Shown here in pieces: positions 12,278 through 25,736 of a stretch of 64,000 bases of DNA. Source of the DNA: Klebsiella sp. RHBSTW-00484 (GTDB lineage Bacteria > Pseudomonadota > Gammaproteobacteria > Enterobacterales > Enterobacteriaceae); assembly GCF_013705725.1 (NCBI RefSeq), contig NZ_CP055481.1, positions 1-64,000 on the forward strand, read 5' to 3'. The translations under genes were made by a program, and so were the position numbers. Numbering within the stretch: the stretch's first letter is position 1; every line of letters starts with the position of its first letter. Below the pieces are notes generated by a model. The model made no database searches and was not told the DNA's origin. It saw only the letters and a list, made by a program, of their open reading frames with translations.

Positions 12278-13504
12278 ATGAAACAAGTCACCTTTGCTCT
12301 CCGTAATCATCAGCTTACCAACACACGCACCTGGACGGCGGATAGCCAGTGGCTGGTTTTTGACGTCCGTCCGTCCGGGGCGTCGTTTACCGGCGAAACC
12401 ATTGAACGCGTCAATGTTGAAAGCGGCGATGTTGAAGTGATCTATCGTGCGACAAACAATGCGCACGTTGGCGTGGTGACCGTTCATCCTTCGGCAGACC
12501 AGTACGTCTTTATCCATGGCCCGGAAAACCCGGATGAGTACTGGCATTACGATTTCCACCATCGTCGCGGCGTGGTGACATATCGGGGAGAAACGCACAA
12601 TCTTGATGCGATGGATATCACCGCCCCGTATACGCCAGGGGCGCTGCGCGGTGGCAGCCATGTGCATGTCTTCAGCCCAAACGGTGAGTTTGTCAGCTTT
12701 ACCTATAACGACCATGTACTGCACGAGCGCGATCCATTACTCGATCTGCGCAACGTCGGCGTGGCGGTGCCCTATGGCCCTGTCACGCCGCGTGGGCAGC
12801 ATCCGCGAGAATATGGCGGCAGCCACTGGTGCGTACTGGTCAGTCGGACAACGCCGATGCCCACCCCGGGTAGCGACGACATCAACCGGGCCTATGAAGA
12901 GGGCTGGGTTGGCAACCATGCGCTGGCGTTTATCGGCGATACGCAGTCGATGAATGGCGATAAAGTACCGGAGCTTTTTATTGTCGAATTGCCGAAGAGT
13001 GAACAGGGCTGGAAGTTGCCGGGCGATGCGCCTCTGGCAGGTATAGAAACGACGATGCCCGCGCCTCCGGCTGGCGTTGTTCAGCGTCGCTTAACGTTTA
13101 CTCATGAACGTCGTTACCCTGGGCTTGCGAATACGCCGCGCCACTGGGTGCGGGCCAACCCGCAGGCCACGGAGATTGCTTTTCTGATGCGTGATGATAC
13201 CGGCGTCGTTCAGCTATGGCTTATTTCGCCACAAGGCGGCGAACCGCGGCAGCTAACCCACAATAGCGCAGATATTCAATCGGCGTTTAACTGGCATCCA
13301 TCAGGAAAATGGCTGGGCTTTGTGCTGGAGAGTCGAATTGCGCTCTGCGATGCGCAGAGTGGGGTGATCACCTTTTTAACTGCCGGACACGAAAATCCGC
13401 CTTCAGCCGATGCGATCGTCTTTTCGCCAGACGGCAAACAGCTTGCCTGGATGGAAGAGGTGGACGGTTATCGCCAGCTTTGGATAACCGCAACGGCACG
13501 CTAA
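12278..13504 (+). CDS. yidR: YidR, beta-propeller (TolB-like) protein of unknown function
   Basis: A 408-residue protein of the DUF3748 type. ATG 12278 gives MKQVTFALRNHQLTNTRTW, as in E. coli YidR; an upstream ATG at 12230 would run through the hairpin. TolB/WD40-like blade repeats are recognisable, for example RHWVRANPQATEIAFL, FNWHPSGKWLGFV and VFSPDGKQLAWM in the C-terminal half. No signal peptide is seen, so it is probably cytoplasmic. Its 3' end meets yidQ on the other strand with 1 nt between stop codons. The biochemical role is not known. Confidence 0.88.
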   Translation: MKQVTFALRNHQLTNTRTWTADSQWLVFDVRPSGASFTGETIERVNVESGDVEVIYRATNNAHVGVVTVHPSADQYVFIHGPENPDEYWHYDFHHRRGVVTYRGETHNLDAMDITAPYTPGALRGGSHVHVFSPNGEFVSFTYNDHVLHERDPLLDLRNVGVAVPYGPVTPRGQHPREYGGSHWCVLVSRTTPMPTPGSDDINRAYEEGWVGNHALAFIGDTQSMNGDKVPELFIVELPKSEQGWKLPGDAPLAGIETTMPAPPAGVVQRRLTFTHERRYPGLANTPRHWVRANPQATEIAFLMRDDTGVVQLWLISPQGGEPRQLTHNSADIQSAFNWHPSGKWLGFVLESRIALCDAQSGVITFLTAGHENPPSADAIVFSPDGKQLAWMEEVDGYRQLWITATAR

Positions 13505-13505
13505 A

Positions 13506-13838
13506 TTACGGGTTAGGCATTGGCGCTGGCGGGATCACAGAGTTGGTGGCCAGCGTCTCTTTCTCGCTCTTTTCCACGCGCGATTTGACCGAGCTATCGG
13601 TACGGAACATATCCCACGGCAGCAGCAGTGTGTCCATCACGGCGGTGAGCGGCATATCCAGAGCGACCAGAGATTTGACTCCCCAGTTGGTATCGTCATC
13701 ACCCAGCGTTTGCGCGCTGGAGCGGGTCCCCGGGTAGGTTCCTTCTTTGCCGCCGGTATGTGACATGACGCTGGAGCACCCGCTTGAAATTATTATCCCG
13801 CTGAACAGGATTAGCTTTAACAGACCGCTTTTCATCAT
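13506..13838 (-). CDS. yidQ: YidQ, small outer-membrane lipoprotein
   Basis: A 110-residue lipoprotein of the YceK/YidQ family. A signal peptide ends in lipobox ISSG-Cys (Cys21), so it should be lipidated; with Ser after Cys it is expected to go to the outer membrane. The family core VMSHTGGKEGTYPGT...WGVKSLVALDMPLTAVMDTLLLPWD is present. Two adjacent ATGs (13838, 13835) are possible starts; the second has better spacing to GGAAG. Function unknown. It is transcribed away from ibpA. Confidence 0.88.
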   Translation of the reverse strand: MMKSGLLKLILFSGIIISSGCSSVMSHTGGKEGTYPGTRSSAQTLGDDDTNWGVKSLVALDMPLTAVMDTLLLPWDMFRTDSSVKSRVEKSEKETLATNSVIPPAPMPNP

Positions 13839-14012
13839 TCTTCCGTCATTGTTACGGGCGTTGATAGAACCTTCTATCGGTTATATCGAGCCATTCCATG
13901 GATGCATAGTGTTATTGCGCTGCACTGTGGCAGGCGTCGCACTTTGCCTTTTGTGCTGTGACTCCAGTCTAAGCAATAGACAACAAACTGCAAAAAAAAT
14001 TGCCCTCTTCAT

Positions 14013-14040
14013 CTTGAAAATAACGTTATTAAACCCATTT
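14013..14040 (+). promoter_or_regulatory. Sigma-32 heat-shock promoter of ibpAB
   Basis: The -35 CTTGAAA (14013-14019) and -10 ACCCATTT (14033-14040) are separated by about 13-14 nt. This matches the RpoH consensus CTTGAAA / CCCCATNT closely. It lies in the 309 nt yidQ-ibpA gap, about 110 nt ahead of ibpA, leaving room for a structured leader. Confidence 0.88.
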
Positions 14041-14122
14041 TAGGAATGTGCCCCGCTGAGAATACGCCGAATGGGTATTCTGGGTAATAACGGCCTGTCC
14101 ATGATGGAAGGTCAGATAATTC

Positions 14123-14147
14123 TCGCTGATTTCAGGAGCTATTTATT
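14123..14147 (+). promoter_or_regulatory. ROSE-like RNA thermometer hairpin of ibpA
   Basis: Just before the ibpA ATG, CTC-G-CTGA can pair with TCAGGAG, with a bulged or mismatched G opposite the Shine-Dalgarno AGGAG. This short, weakened hairpin hiding the ribosome-binding site is the hallmark of ROSE-type thermometers known for enterobacterial ibpA. It would melt on heat shock and add translational control to sigma-32 control. Structure judged by eye. Confidence 0.72.
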
Positions 14148-14561
14148 ATGCGTAATTTCGATCTCTCCCCGCTGTATCGTTCTGCTATTGGTTTCGACCG
14201 CCTTTTCAATCTGTTAGAAAATAATCAAAGCCAGAGTAATGGCGGCTACCCTCCGTACAACGTTGAGTTAGTAGACGAGAACAACTACCGTATCGCGATT
14301 GCGGTTGCGGGTTTTGCAGAGAGTGAACTGGAGATTACCACCCAGGACAACCTGTTGATTGTTAAAGGCTCTCATACGGCTGAGCAGAAAGAGCGTACCT
14401 ATCTGTACCAGGGTATCGCCGAGCGTAACTTTGAGCGTAAATTCCAGCTCGCGGAAAATATTCATATCCGCGGTGCTAACCTGGTCAACGGTCTGCTGTA
14501 TATCGACCTGGAGCGAGTTATTCCTGAAGCGAATAAACCGCGCCGCATCGAAATCAACTAA
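14148..14561 (+). CDS. ibpA: Small heat-shock protein IbpA
   Basis: ATP-independent holdase of the alpha-crystallin family that coats aggregating proteins and hands them to DnaK/ClpB. The 137 residues comprise an N-terminal arm ([20 protein letters not shown]), an alpha-crystallin domain of about 35-120, and a short C-terminal tail with the inter-dimer motif PRRIEIN. The paralogue ibpB follows 119 nt downstream in the same operon. Heat induction is supported by the sigma-32 promoter and the leader hairpin. Confidence 0.97.
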   Translation: MRNFDLSPLYRSAIGFDRLFNLLENNQSQSNGGYPPYNVELVDENNYRIAIAVAGFAESELEITTQDNLLIVKGSHTAEQKERTYLYQGIAERNFERKFQLAENIHIRGANLVNGLLYIDLERVIPEANKPRRIEIN

Positions 14562-14639
14562 TTACGTGGGTCGCGAATGCGGCCCGATATAAAACTAAAA
14601 ATCTGCCTGCCGTCAGGAGGCAAATGTAAATCCACAGGA

Positions 14640-14680
14640 TTTGCAGATATCAACTCGCTTCTTAGAAGGAGAAACATACT
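14640..14680 (+). promoter_or_regulatory. Thermometer-like leader hairpin of ibpB
   Basis: In the ibpA-ibpB spacer, CTCGCTTCT is complementary to AGAAGGAG around a two-base turn, so the ibpB ribosome-binding site AAGGAG is paired. The layout parallels the hairpin ahead of ibpA and fits the known separate thermometer of ibpB. Inferred by eye. Confidence 0.6.
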
Positions 14681-15109
14681 ATGCGTAACTACGATTTATC
14701 CCCACTGCTGCGTCAATGGATCGGTTTTGACAAACTGGCCAATGCCCTGCAAACCGCCGGTGAAAGCCAGAGCTTCCCACCCTATAACATCGAAAAAAGC
14801 GACGATAACCACTATCGCATAACTCTTGCGCTGGCCGGTTTCCGTCAGGAAGATTTGGATGTCCAGCTGGAAGGTACGCGCCTGACGGTAAAAGGTACGC
14901 CGCAGCAGCCGGAAAAAGAGACCAAATGGCTGCATCAGGGGTTGGTGAGCCAGGCATTTAGCCTGAGCTTTACGCTCGCCGAAAATATGGAAGTCTCCGG
15001 GGCAACCTTTACCAATGGCCTGCTGCATATCGATTTGACTCGTAACGAGCCGGAACAGATAGCTCCGCAGCGTATCGCCATCAGCGATCGTCCCGCCTTG
15101 AATAGCTAA
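14681..15109 (+). CDS. ibpB: Small heat-shock protein IbpB
   Basis: Partner of IbpA that makes small aggregates more accessible to the disaggregases. It has 142 residues, the same domain order as IbpA, and the start [20 protein letters not shown]. The C-terminal motif PQRIAI is present. It has a strong AGAAGGAG ribosome-binding site placed in a hairpin, and an intrinsic terminator 20 nt behind the stop. Confidence 0.97.
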   Translation: MRNYDLSPLLRQWIGFDKLANALQTAGESQSFPPYNIEKSDDNHYRITLALAGFRQEDLDVQLEGTRLTVKGTPQQPEKETKWLHQGLVSQAFSLSFTLAENMEVSGATFTNGLLHIDLTRNEPEQIAPQRIAISDRPALNS

Positions 15110-15128
15110 TTAAGTGAACACCTATAAG

Positions 15129-15151
15129 GCCCCGATTTTCGGGGCTTTTTT
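15129..15151 (+). terminator. Intrinsic terminator after ibpB
   Basis: GCCCCGA and TCGGGGC form a perfect stem over a TTT loop, followed by six T residues. Confidence 0.93.
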
Positions 15152-15246
15152 GTGCGCTGGCGCTCATAAAATGCCCTTGCTGCAACAGATATTTCAGTTT
15201 AAAAAATAATCAGATTTTATAGGCTCACTGAAACAAAGGATATGTG

Positions 15247-15679
15247 ATGAACGAACAGCAGCCATTTGAAGCGATTAAAAATAGAGATGAGGCGGGAAGA
15301 GAGTATTGGTCTGCCTGAGCATTGGCAAAATTGCTAGAGTATTCAGAATATCGCCATTTTAACCCGGTGATTATCAAAGCAATTGAGGCATGCGCGAATA
15401 GTGGGCATGCTGCGAACGACCATTTCGAGGAGATCCTCGCTATGGTCAGAATTGGTTCCGGGGCACAGCGAGAACTTAAGGATATAAAATTATCCCGCTA
15501 CGCCTGCTATCTGGTTGTGCAAAATGGCGATCCGTCAACAAACCCATTATGAAGTTGGGCAAAAAGTGCGTCAGACGATTAAAGATCTTGGCGGCACGAT
15601 GCCGGAAGCGCTGCCTTCTCCAGATAAAAGCATTCAGCAGCTGAAAATTGCGGTGAAAAGTAAAGACGCGCCGGAATAG
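15247..15679 (+). pseudogene. dinD: dinD remnant (DNA-damage-inducible protein D)
   Basis: The frame opens MNEQQPFEAIKNRDEAGREYWSA, then hits TGA where DinD has Arg. It continues in the same frame as ALAKLLEYSEYRHFNPV...HAANDHFEEILAMVRIGSGAQ...LSRYACYLVVQNGDPS (to about 15537). After about 140 missing codons, another frame resumes with HYEVGQKVRQTIKDLGGTMPEALPSPDKS and ends at TAG 15677-15679. Order and wording follow the E. coli SOS protein DinD as remembered. So one nonsense mutation plus a large internal deletion with frame change is inferred. No convincing LexA box is seen upstream. The rest of the ibpB-yidE interval (15110-15246 and 15680-15780) holds only the ibpB terminator and the yidE leader. 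Confidence 0.85.
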
Positions 15680-15780
15680 CGAACCTGATGCCGTGATTAT
15701 TGTGCGCCAGGCGGCATACAGTCTATTGAGCGCCAGTCATAATCCTCTTTGTTGATAATGTTATTCACAGGGAAGAAACG

Positions 15781-17442
15781 ATGAGTGATATAGCATTGAC
15801 CGTTAGCGTATTGGCGCTGGTTGCGGTAGTTGGATTGTGGATCGGCAATGTAAAAGTGCGCGGTGTCGGCTTTGGTATCGGAGGCGTGCTGTTTGGCGGA
15901 ATCATCGTCGGCCACTTCGTGGACCAGGCGGGCATCACGCTCAGTAGCCCAATGCTGCACTTTATTCAGGAATTTGGCCTGATTCTCTTCGTGTATACCA
16001 TCGGTATCCAGGTGGGACCGGGCTTCTTCGCCTCGCTGCGCGTTTCCGGCCTGCGGCTTAACCTCTTCGCGATTCTTATCGTGATCCTCGGCGGCCTGGT
16101 CACCGCAGTCCTGCATAAACTGTTCGATATCCCTCTTCCGGTGGTGCTTGGCATCTTCTCCGGGGCCGTTACTAACACGCCAGCACTGGGGGCCGGGCAG
16201 CAGATCCTGCGCGACCTTGGCGTGCCGTTTGATACTGTCGACCAGATGGGGATGAGTTACGCCATGGCCTATCCGTTCGGCATTTGCGGCATTCTGCTGA
16301 CGATGTGGCTGGTTCGGCTATTTTTCCGCATTAATGTCGAAAAAGAGGCCCAGCAGTTTGATGAGAACAGCGGCAACGGTCATTCGCATCTGCAAACTAT
16401 CAACGTTCGCGTGGAAAACCCCAACCTGAATAATATGGCGATTCAGGATGTGCCAATGCTTAACAGCGATAAGCTGATTTGCTCGCGTCTCAAGCGTGAG
16501 GAGATGCTGATGGTGCCTGCGCCGAATACCATGATTCAGCTTGGCGACCTGCTGCATCTGGTTGGGCGGCCAGAGGATTTGCATAACGCTCAACTGGTGA
16601 TTGGCAAAGAAGTCTCTACCTCACTCTCCACTCGCGGTACCGACCTGAAAGTTGAGCGCGTGGTGGTCACCAACGAGAAGGTATTGGGTAAAAGAATCCG
16701 CGATCTGCACTTTAAACAGCGCTATGACGTGGTTATCTCACGCCTCAATCGTGCCGGGGTTGAGCTGGTCGCCAGCAGCCATGCCAGCCTGCAGTTCGGC
16801 GATATCCTGAATCTGGTGGGCCGCCCGGAAGCGATTGACGCGGTTGCCGCCGAGCTTGGCAACGCGCAGCAAAAACTCCAGCAGGTGCAGATGCTACCGG
16901 TGTTTATCGGCATTGGTCTGGGCGTTCTACTGGGCTCTATTCCTCTGTTTATTCCTGGATTCCCGGCGGCGCTGAAGCTGGGTCTGGCCGGCGGGCCGCT
17001 GATTATGGCACTGATCCTCGGGCGTATCGGCAGTATCGGTAAGCTGTACTGGTTTATGCCGCCCAGCGCCAACCTTGCGCTGCGCGAGTTGGGGATTGTG
17101 CTGTTCCTCGCAGTGGTCGGGCTAAAATCCGGCGGCGACTTTGTAGCGACGCTGATTGAAGGCGACGGTATGAGCTGGATTGCCTACGGCATCTTTATCA
17201 CCGGTATACCGCTACTGGCGGTCGGGATTCTGGCGCGTATGTTCGCGAAAATGAACTACCTGACCCTGTGCGGCATGCTGGCCGGTTCAATGACCGACCC
17301 TCCGGCACTGGCTTTTGCCAACAACCTGCATGCCACCAGCGGCGCGGCGGCGCTCTCTTACGCCACTGTTTATCCGCTGGTCATGTTCCTACGTATCATC
17401 ACGCCGCAGCTCCTGGCGGTGCTGTTCTGGGGGATGGGTTAA
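15781..17442 (+). CDS. yidE: YidE, AspT/YidE/YbjL-family membrane transporter
   Basis: A 553-residue inner-membrane protein with the AspT-exchanger duplication: five or six hydrophobic helices, two cytoplasmic RCK_C (TrkA_C) domains (about 200-275 and 285-360), then another helical block. Repeat signatures [12 protein letters not shown] (first half) and [13 protein letters not shown] (second half) are the family hallmarks. The substrate is unknown, but relatives exchange aspartate/alanine or succinate. It starts with GGGAAGAAACG-ATG. Its last 54 nt overlap the 3' end of yidP on the opposite strand. Confidence 0.93.
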   Translation: MSDIALTVSVLALVAVVGLWIGNVKVRGVGFGIGGVLFGGIIVGHFVDQAGITLSSPMLHFIQEFGLILFVYTIGIQVGPGFFASLRVSGLRLNLFAILIVILGGLVTAVLHKLFDIPLPVVLGIFSGAVTNTPALGAGQQILRDLGVPFDTVDQMGMSYAMAYPFGICGILLTMWLVRLFFRINVEKEAQQFDENSGNGHSHLQTINVRVENPNLNNMAIQDVPMLNSDKLICSRLKREEMLMVPAPNTMIQLGDLLHLVGRPEDLHNAQLVIGKEVSTSLSTRGTDLKVERVVVTNEKVLGKRIRDLHFKQRYDVVISRLNRAGVELVASSHASLQFGDILNLVGRPEAIDAVAAELGNAQQKLQQVQMLPVFIGIGLGVLLGSIPLFIPGFPAALKLGLAGGPLIMALILGRIGSIGKLYWFMPPSANLALRELGIVLFLAVVGLKSGGDFVATLIEGDGMSWIAYGIFITGIPLLAVGILARMFAKMNYLTLCGMLAGSMTDPPALAFANNLHATSGAAALSYATVYPLVMFLRIITPQLLAVLFWGMG

Positions 17443-18156
17443 CAGATTTTGTGCCAGTACGCGCCGCAAGTGGTAGTCCACCTGATACTCGCTGGCGTTA
17501 CGGAACATCACCGAATAGTTAAGAAACTCGCCGCTGTCGCTGTAGGAAAGGGAGGTAATTCGCAGCAGCGGCGTCTGTTCCGGCACGTTCATAGATTGCG
17601 CCAGCTGCTTGTCCGCCAGCACTGGCGACAGCGTTTCATAGTTACCGCTGATGGTTATTCCGCACTCCTTCTCGATATAATCGAACTTCGACCCCTCCAG
17701 ATGCACCAACGACAGATTACGAAACAGCTTTACCGGCATATAGCTGTCTTCCAGCATTAGCGGCTTGCCATCGACATAGCGCACCCGGCGCGAGAAGTAG
17801 ATCCGTTCATCAATTTGTATCCGCAGCAGGCTGGCGATAGCCGGAGGCGCGGGCATCACTTCAAAAACCAATACCCGGCTCACGACCTCTTTGCCATGCT
17901 TGCGTAGTACCTCGGCCAGCCCGGTCAGATTGGTGGTTTCATGATGTAAGTCTTTGCGGGCGACATAGGTACCGGAACCGTGCCGACGCACCACCAGCCC
18001 CCACGCGACTAACAGGTCGATGGCTTTACGGATGGTCATGCGCGCGACGCCGAACTCTTCCGCCAGCTTTTTCTCGCCCGGAAGCGGGCTGCCGATATCG
18101 AAATCGGAGGAATTGAGCCGCAAACGCAATCTGTCGGCGATAGATTTGTAGATCAC
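17389..18156 (-). CDS. yidP: GntR/HutC-family regulator YidP
   Basis: DNA-binding repressor, probably of the divergent aglAB genes. A winged helix (about 1-68, with [25 protein letters not shown] and RRHGSGTYV) is followed by a UTRA effector domain (about 85-230). The start chosen is GTG 18156 ([11 protein letters not shown]), which has GAGG 7 nt upstream and matches the E. coli protein start; the in-frame ATG at 18174 has no ribosome-binding site. This gives 255 residues, longer than the roughly 238 of E. coli because of a C-terminal extension that overlaps yidE antisense. Confidence 0.88.
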   Translation of the reverse strand: MIYKSIADRLRLRLNSSDFDIGSPLPGEKKLAEEFGVARMTIRKAIDLLVAWGLVVRRHGSGTYVARKDLHHETTNLTGLAEVLRKHGKEVVSRVLVFEVMPAPPAIASLLRIQIDERIYFSRRVRYVDGKPLMLEDSYMPVKLFRNLSLVHLEGSKFDYIEKECGITISGNYETLSPVLADKQLAQSMNVPEQTPLLRITSLSYSDSGEFLNYSVMFRNASEYQVDYHLRRVLAQNLLTHPPEQHRQELRRDDT

Positions 18157-18497
18157 CAGTAGACCTCTATTCATTGTGTTGAAATCGATACTAAATGCAT
18201 TATTTTCTATAAAAATTAAATGAATACATAAAGATAAAATATATTCGTTATGGTGATTTCATCAGTTGAATTCATCATATCTAATTTTATATAAAAAAGT
18301 AGACAACATTGGCGTAATTAAAACCATGAAAGCGATCACGAATCGCAACGGTGCTGCATGTTACCGCTCGGGCAAATTTCTATCCTCGTTTCAGGCCAGT
18401 ACAAATAGTTACCCTGAATAATTCACCGCTGTACGTGAAGTATGCCGGGTATGAATAAGGCCACTCACCCTACGAGTTGTTACATGAGGATTTTCAA
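18157..18497. promoter_or_regulatory. yidP-aglA divergent control region
   Basis: An AT-rich 341 nt gap between divergently transcribed yidP and aglA. It contains an AGTAGACAACAT stretch near 18299 that resembles HutC-type operators (GT-N-AGAC), and a partial CRP-like AGCGATCACGA near 18330. I see no ORF. A GAGGA ribosome-binding site lies 7 nt before aglA. Regulation by YidP and CRP is likely but inferred. Confidence 0.45.
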
Positions 18498-22329
<3,832 letters not shown>

Positions 22330-22457
22330 TTTAATTTCCCATCAGCGAATGATGCCTGCAACCTGATAGGGGGAATTTAGCAAAAAAATAACCGTTCAGG
22401 GATACATTACCCATTATTTTATGAATCTCATCGCCTTACCTGGATAAAACGCTATTC

Positions 22458-22486
22458 CTTTGTACCTAATAGCACCAGGATATAAT
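22458..22486 (+). promoter_or_regulatory. Candidate yidK promoter
   Basis: TATAAT at 22481-22486 with a weak CTTTGT 17 nt upstream (22458-22463). The yidK ATG is only 20 nt downstream of the -10, implying a very short leader. The weak -35 fits dependence on the divergent AraC-type activator YidL. Inferred. Confidence 0.4.
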
Positions 22487-22505
22487 GACAAACAAGGGCT
22501 ACAAG

Positions 22506-24221
22506 ATGAATGCGATACAAATTTTGAGCTTTGTCGGTTTTACATTGCTGGTAGCTATCATTACCTGGTTGAAGGTAAGAAAAGCAGATACCGGCTCACA
22601 GCAGGGCTATTTTCTTGCCGGACGTTCGCTGAAAGCGCCGGTTATTGCCGCCTCGCTGATGTTAACCAACTTATCGACCGAACAGCTGGTGGGGTTATCC
22701 GGGCAGGCCTACAGAAGCGGCATGTCGGTGATGGGCTGGGAGGTGACCTCGGCGGTTACGCTGATCTTCCTGGCGCTGATCTTTCTGCCTCGCTACTTGC
22801 AGCGCGGCATCGCTACCATCCCGGACTTTCTCGAAGAGCGTTACGATAAAACCACTCGCATTATTATCGACTTCTGTTTCCTGATTGCTACTGGCGTCTG
22901 TTTTCTGCCTATCGTTCTCTACTCCGGGGCGCTGGCGCTTAACAGCCTGTTTCATATCGGCGACTCGCTGGGCTTAACTCAGGGTGCCGCTATCTGGTTG
23001 CTGGTGATTTTGCTGGGGCTGGCGGGGATTTTATATGCCGTTATCGGCGGGATGCGCGCGATGGCAATCGCCGATTCCATCAACGGTATCGGTCTGGTGA
23101 TCGGCGGCCTGATGGTGCCGGTATTCGGGCTTATCGCCATGGGTAAGGGGAGCTTTTTACAGGGCATCGAGCAGCTAACGACGGTGCATGCGGAGAAACT
23201 CAACTCCATCGGCAGTAGCACCGATCCCTTACCCATTGGCGCGGCGTTCACCGGCCTGATTCTGGTGAACACCTTCTACTGGTGCACTAACCAGGGGATT
23301 GTGCAGCGCACGCTGGCGTCGAAAAGCCTGGCGGAAGGGCAGAAAGGGGCGTTGCTGACGGCGGTTCTGAAAATGCTCGACCCGCTGATTCTGGTGCTCC
23401 CCGGTTTAATCGCGTTCCATCTCTATCAGGATCTGCCGAGCGCGGATATGGCCTATCCGACGCTGGTCAATAAGGTGATGCCGCTCCCGTTAGTTGGGTT
23501 CTTCGGCGCAGTACTGTTTGGCGCGGTTATCAGCACCTTTAACGGTTTTTTAAACAGCGCCAGCACCCTGTTTAGCATGGGGATCTATCGACGCATCATC
23601 AACGAAAACGCCCAGCCGGATCAACTGGTGCGCGTCGGGAAAAAGTTTGGCCTCTTTATCGCCGTAATATCGGTGATTGTCGCGCCGTGGATCGCCAATG
23701 CGCCGCAGGGCCTGTATAGCTGGATGAAACAGCTTAACGGTATTTATAACGTGCCGCTGGTAACGATCATCATTATGGGTTTCTTCTTTCCGCGCATTCC
23801 GGCGTTGGCGGCTAAAGTCGCGATGGGACTCGGTATCGTCAGCTATATCACCATCAACTACCTGGTGAAGTTTGATTTCCACTTCCTCTACGTGCTGGCC
23901 TGCACCTTCTGCATCAACGTGGTGGTGATGCTGATTATCGGCTTTATCAAGCCGCGGGCGACGCCGTTTAAATTCCACGATGCTTTTGCCGTGGATATGG
24001 TGCCATGGCGGCACGTGAAGATTGCCTCGCTGGGCATCCTGTTCGCCATGGTCGGCGTTTACGCAGGACTGGCCGAGTTCGGCGGCTACGGTACCCGCTG
24101 GCTGGCGGTGAGTTGTTACTCCATCACCGCCGCAGTCGTTATCTATTTGATTTATAGCAACTGGCAGGAACGCCGCTCTGCTCCGGCTACCTATGCTACC
24201 GACGTTAAGGAAAAACCATGA
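22506..24221 (+). CDS. yidK: YidK, sodium/solute symporter (SSS family)
   Basis: A 571-residue membrane transporter with about 14 hydrophobic segments. Family features are GYFLAGRSLKAPVIAASLMLTN near 33-54, GLSGQAYRSG near 62, and the sugar-type SSS sequence NTFYWCTNQGIVQRTLASKS near 255, as in SGLT-like sugar symporters. ATG 22506 (MNAIQILSFVGF) matches the E. coli start. It overlaps yidJ by 4 nt, so transporter and sulfatase are translated together. The substrate is unknown; a sulfated sugar is a reasonable guess. Confidence 0.9.
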   Translation: MNAIQILSFVGFTLLVAIITWLKVRKADTGSQQGYFLAGRSLKAPVIAASLMLTNLSTEQLVGLSGQAYRSGMSVMGWEVTSAVTLIFLALIFLPRYLQRGIATIPDFLEERYDKTTRIIIDFCFLIATGVCFLPIVLYSGALALNSLFHIGDSLGLTQGAAIWLLVILLGLAGILYAVIGGMRAMAIADSINGIGLVIGGLMVPVFGLIAMGKGSFLQGIEQLTTVHAEKLNSIGSSTDPLPIGAAFTGLILVNTFYWCTNQGIVQRTLASKSLAEGQKGALLTAVLKMLDPLILVLPGLIAFHLYQDLPSADMAYPTLVNKVMPLPLVGFFGAVLFGAVISTFNGFLNSASTLFSMGIYRRIINENAQPDQLVRVGKKFGLFIAVISVIVAPWIANAPQGLYSWMKQLNGIYNVPLVTIIIMGFFFPRIPALAAKVAMGLGIVSYITINYLVKFDFHFLYVLACTFCINVVVMLIIGFIKPRATPFKFHDAFAVDMVPWRHVKIASLGILFAMVGVYAGLAEFGGYGTRWLAVSCYSITAAVVIYLIYSNWQERRSAPATYATDVKEKP

Positions 24222-25711
24222 GTCGCCCCAATTTCCTGTTTATTATGACCGATACTCAGGCCACCAATATGGTGGGCTGTTACAGCGATAAGCCGCTGAA
24301 TACCAATAATATTGATAGTCTGGCCGCTGAAGGTATCCGCTTCAATTCCGCCTACACCTGCTCGCCGGTATGCACCCCGGCGCGTGCCGGGCTGTTTACC
24401 GGGATTTACGCCAACCAGTCCGGCCCGTGGACCAATAACGTCGCGCCGGGGAAAAACATCTCCACCATGGGGCGTTACTTCAAAGATGCGGGCTACCACA
24501 CTTGCTATATCGGCAAGTGGCATCTCGACGGGCATGACTATTTCGGCACCGGCGAGTGCCCTTCTGAGTGGGATGCTGACTACTGGTTTGATGGCGCGAA
24601 TTACCTCGCGGAACTGACCGAGGAAGAGATCAGCTTGTGGCGCAACGGCCTGAACTCGGTTGAAGATTTACAGCGACACGGTATCGACGAAACCTTTACC
24701 TGGGCGCACCGCATCAGCAATCGGGCGGTAGACTTCCTGCATCAACCCGCGCGCGCCGACGAGCCGTTCCTGATGGTGGTGTCCTATGACGAGCCGCACC
24801 ATCCGTTTACCTGCCCGGTGGAGTATCTGGAAAAGTATCAGGACTTTTATTACGACCTCGGGCCGAAGGCTCACGACTCGCTGGCGAATAAACCCGAGCA
24901 CCATCGGCTATGGTCCGAGGCTATGCCGTCCCCGGTGGGCGAAGACGGGCGCTATCACCATCCGCTCTATTTTGCCTGCAACGACTTTGTTGATGACCAG
25001 ATTGGTCGGGTGATCGATGCCTTAACCCCGGAGCAGCGGGAGAATACCTGGGTGATTTACACCTCCGATCACGGTGAGATGATGGGGGCGCATAAGCTCA
25101 TCAGCAAAGGCGCGGCGATGTATGACGACATCACCCGTATCCCGCTAATAATGCGCCCGCCGCAGGGGGAATCCATGCAGATCGATACGCCGGTCAGCCA
25201 TATCGACCTGCTGCCGACGATGATGGCGCTGGCGGACATCGATAAGCCGGATATCCTGCCGGGGGAAAACATCCTGCAAGCCGAAACGACGCGCGGCGTG
25301 ATGGTGGAATTCAACCGTTATGAGATTGAGCATGACAGCTTTGGAGGTTTTATCCCGGTGCGCTGCTGGGTGACCGATGAGTACAAACTGGTGCTCAATC
25401 TATTTACCAGTGATGAACTTTACGACAGGATTAACGATCCGGATGAGCTACATAACCTGATCGATGTCCATGAGTTCGCCGACGTTCGCTGCCGGATGCA
25501 CGATGCGTTGCTGGATTATATGGATAAAATCCGCGACCCGTTCCGCAGTTATCAGTGGAGCCTGCGCCCGTGGCGGCCTGAGGCCCAGCCACGTTGGATG
25601 GGCGCTTTCCGCCCGCGCCCGCAGGATGGCTATTCCCCGGTAGTACGCGACTACGACACCGGCCTGCCGACCCAGGGCGTGAAGGTTGAGGAGAAAAAAC
25701 AGAAGTTTTGA
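24218..25711 (+). CDS. yidJ: YidJ, cytoplasmic sulfatase-family hydrolase
   Basis: Alkaline-phosphatase-superfamily sulfatase of 497 residues. The N-terminal metal site MTDTQ (Asp11 or Asp12 region), the sulfatase signature Cys52-Thr-Pro-Ala-Arg56 followed by AGLFTG, and the later metal site YTSDHGEMMGAH near 285 are intact. Activity would require conversion of Cys52 to formylglycine. No signal peptide is visible, so it should act in the cytoplasm on a substrate imported by YidK. Phosphonate monoester hydrolases share this motif, so the ester type is not certain. No known maturase gene is in this window, though yidF nearby has a Cys-rich domain. Confidence 0.88.
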   Translation: MSRPNFLFIMTDTQATNMVGCYSDKPLNTNNIDSLAAEGIRFNSAYTCSPVCTPARAGLFTGIYANQSGPWTNNVAPGKNISTMGRYFKDAGYHTCYIGKWHLDGHDYFGTGECPSEWDADYWFDGANYLAELTEEEISLWRNGLNSVEDLQRHGIDETFTWAHRISNRAVDFLHQPARADEPFLMVVSYDEPHHPFTCPVEYLEKYQDFYYDLGPKAHDSLANKPEHHRLWSEAMPSPVGEDGRYHHPLYFACNDFVDDQIGRVIDALTPEQRENTWVIYTSDHGEMMGAHKLISKGAAMYDDITRIPLIMRPPQGESMQIDTPVSHIDLLPTMMALADIDKPDILPGENILQAETTRGVMVEFNRYEIEHDSFGGFIPVRCWVTDEYKLVLNLFTSDELYDRINDPDELHNLIDVHEFADVRCRMHDALLDYMDKIRDPFRSYQWSLRPWRPEAQPRWMGAFRPRPQDGYSPVVRDYDTGLPTQGVKVEEKKQKF

Positions 25712-25736
25712 CGAACTGCACCACTGCCGACAATCA

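Noticed and set aside
13839..14043. Small reading frame (13747-14043) in the yidQ-ibpA gap
   Set aside because: It overlaps the start of yidQ and the sigma-32 promoter, has no ribosome-binding site and no recognisable protein features.
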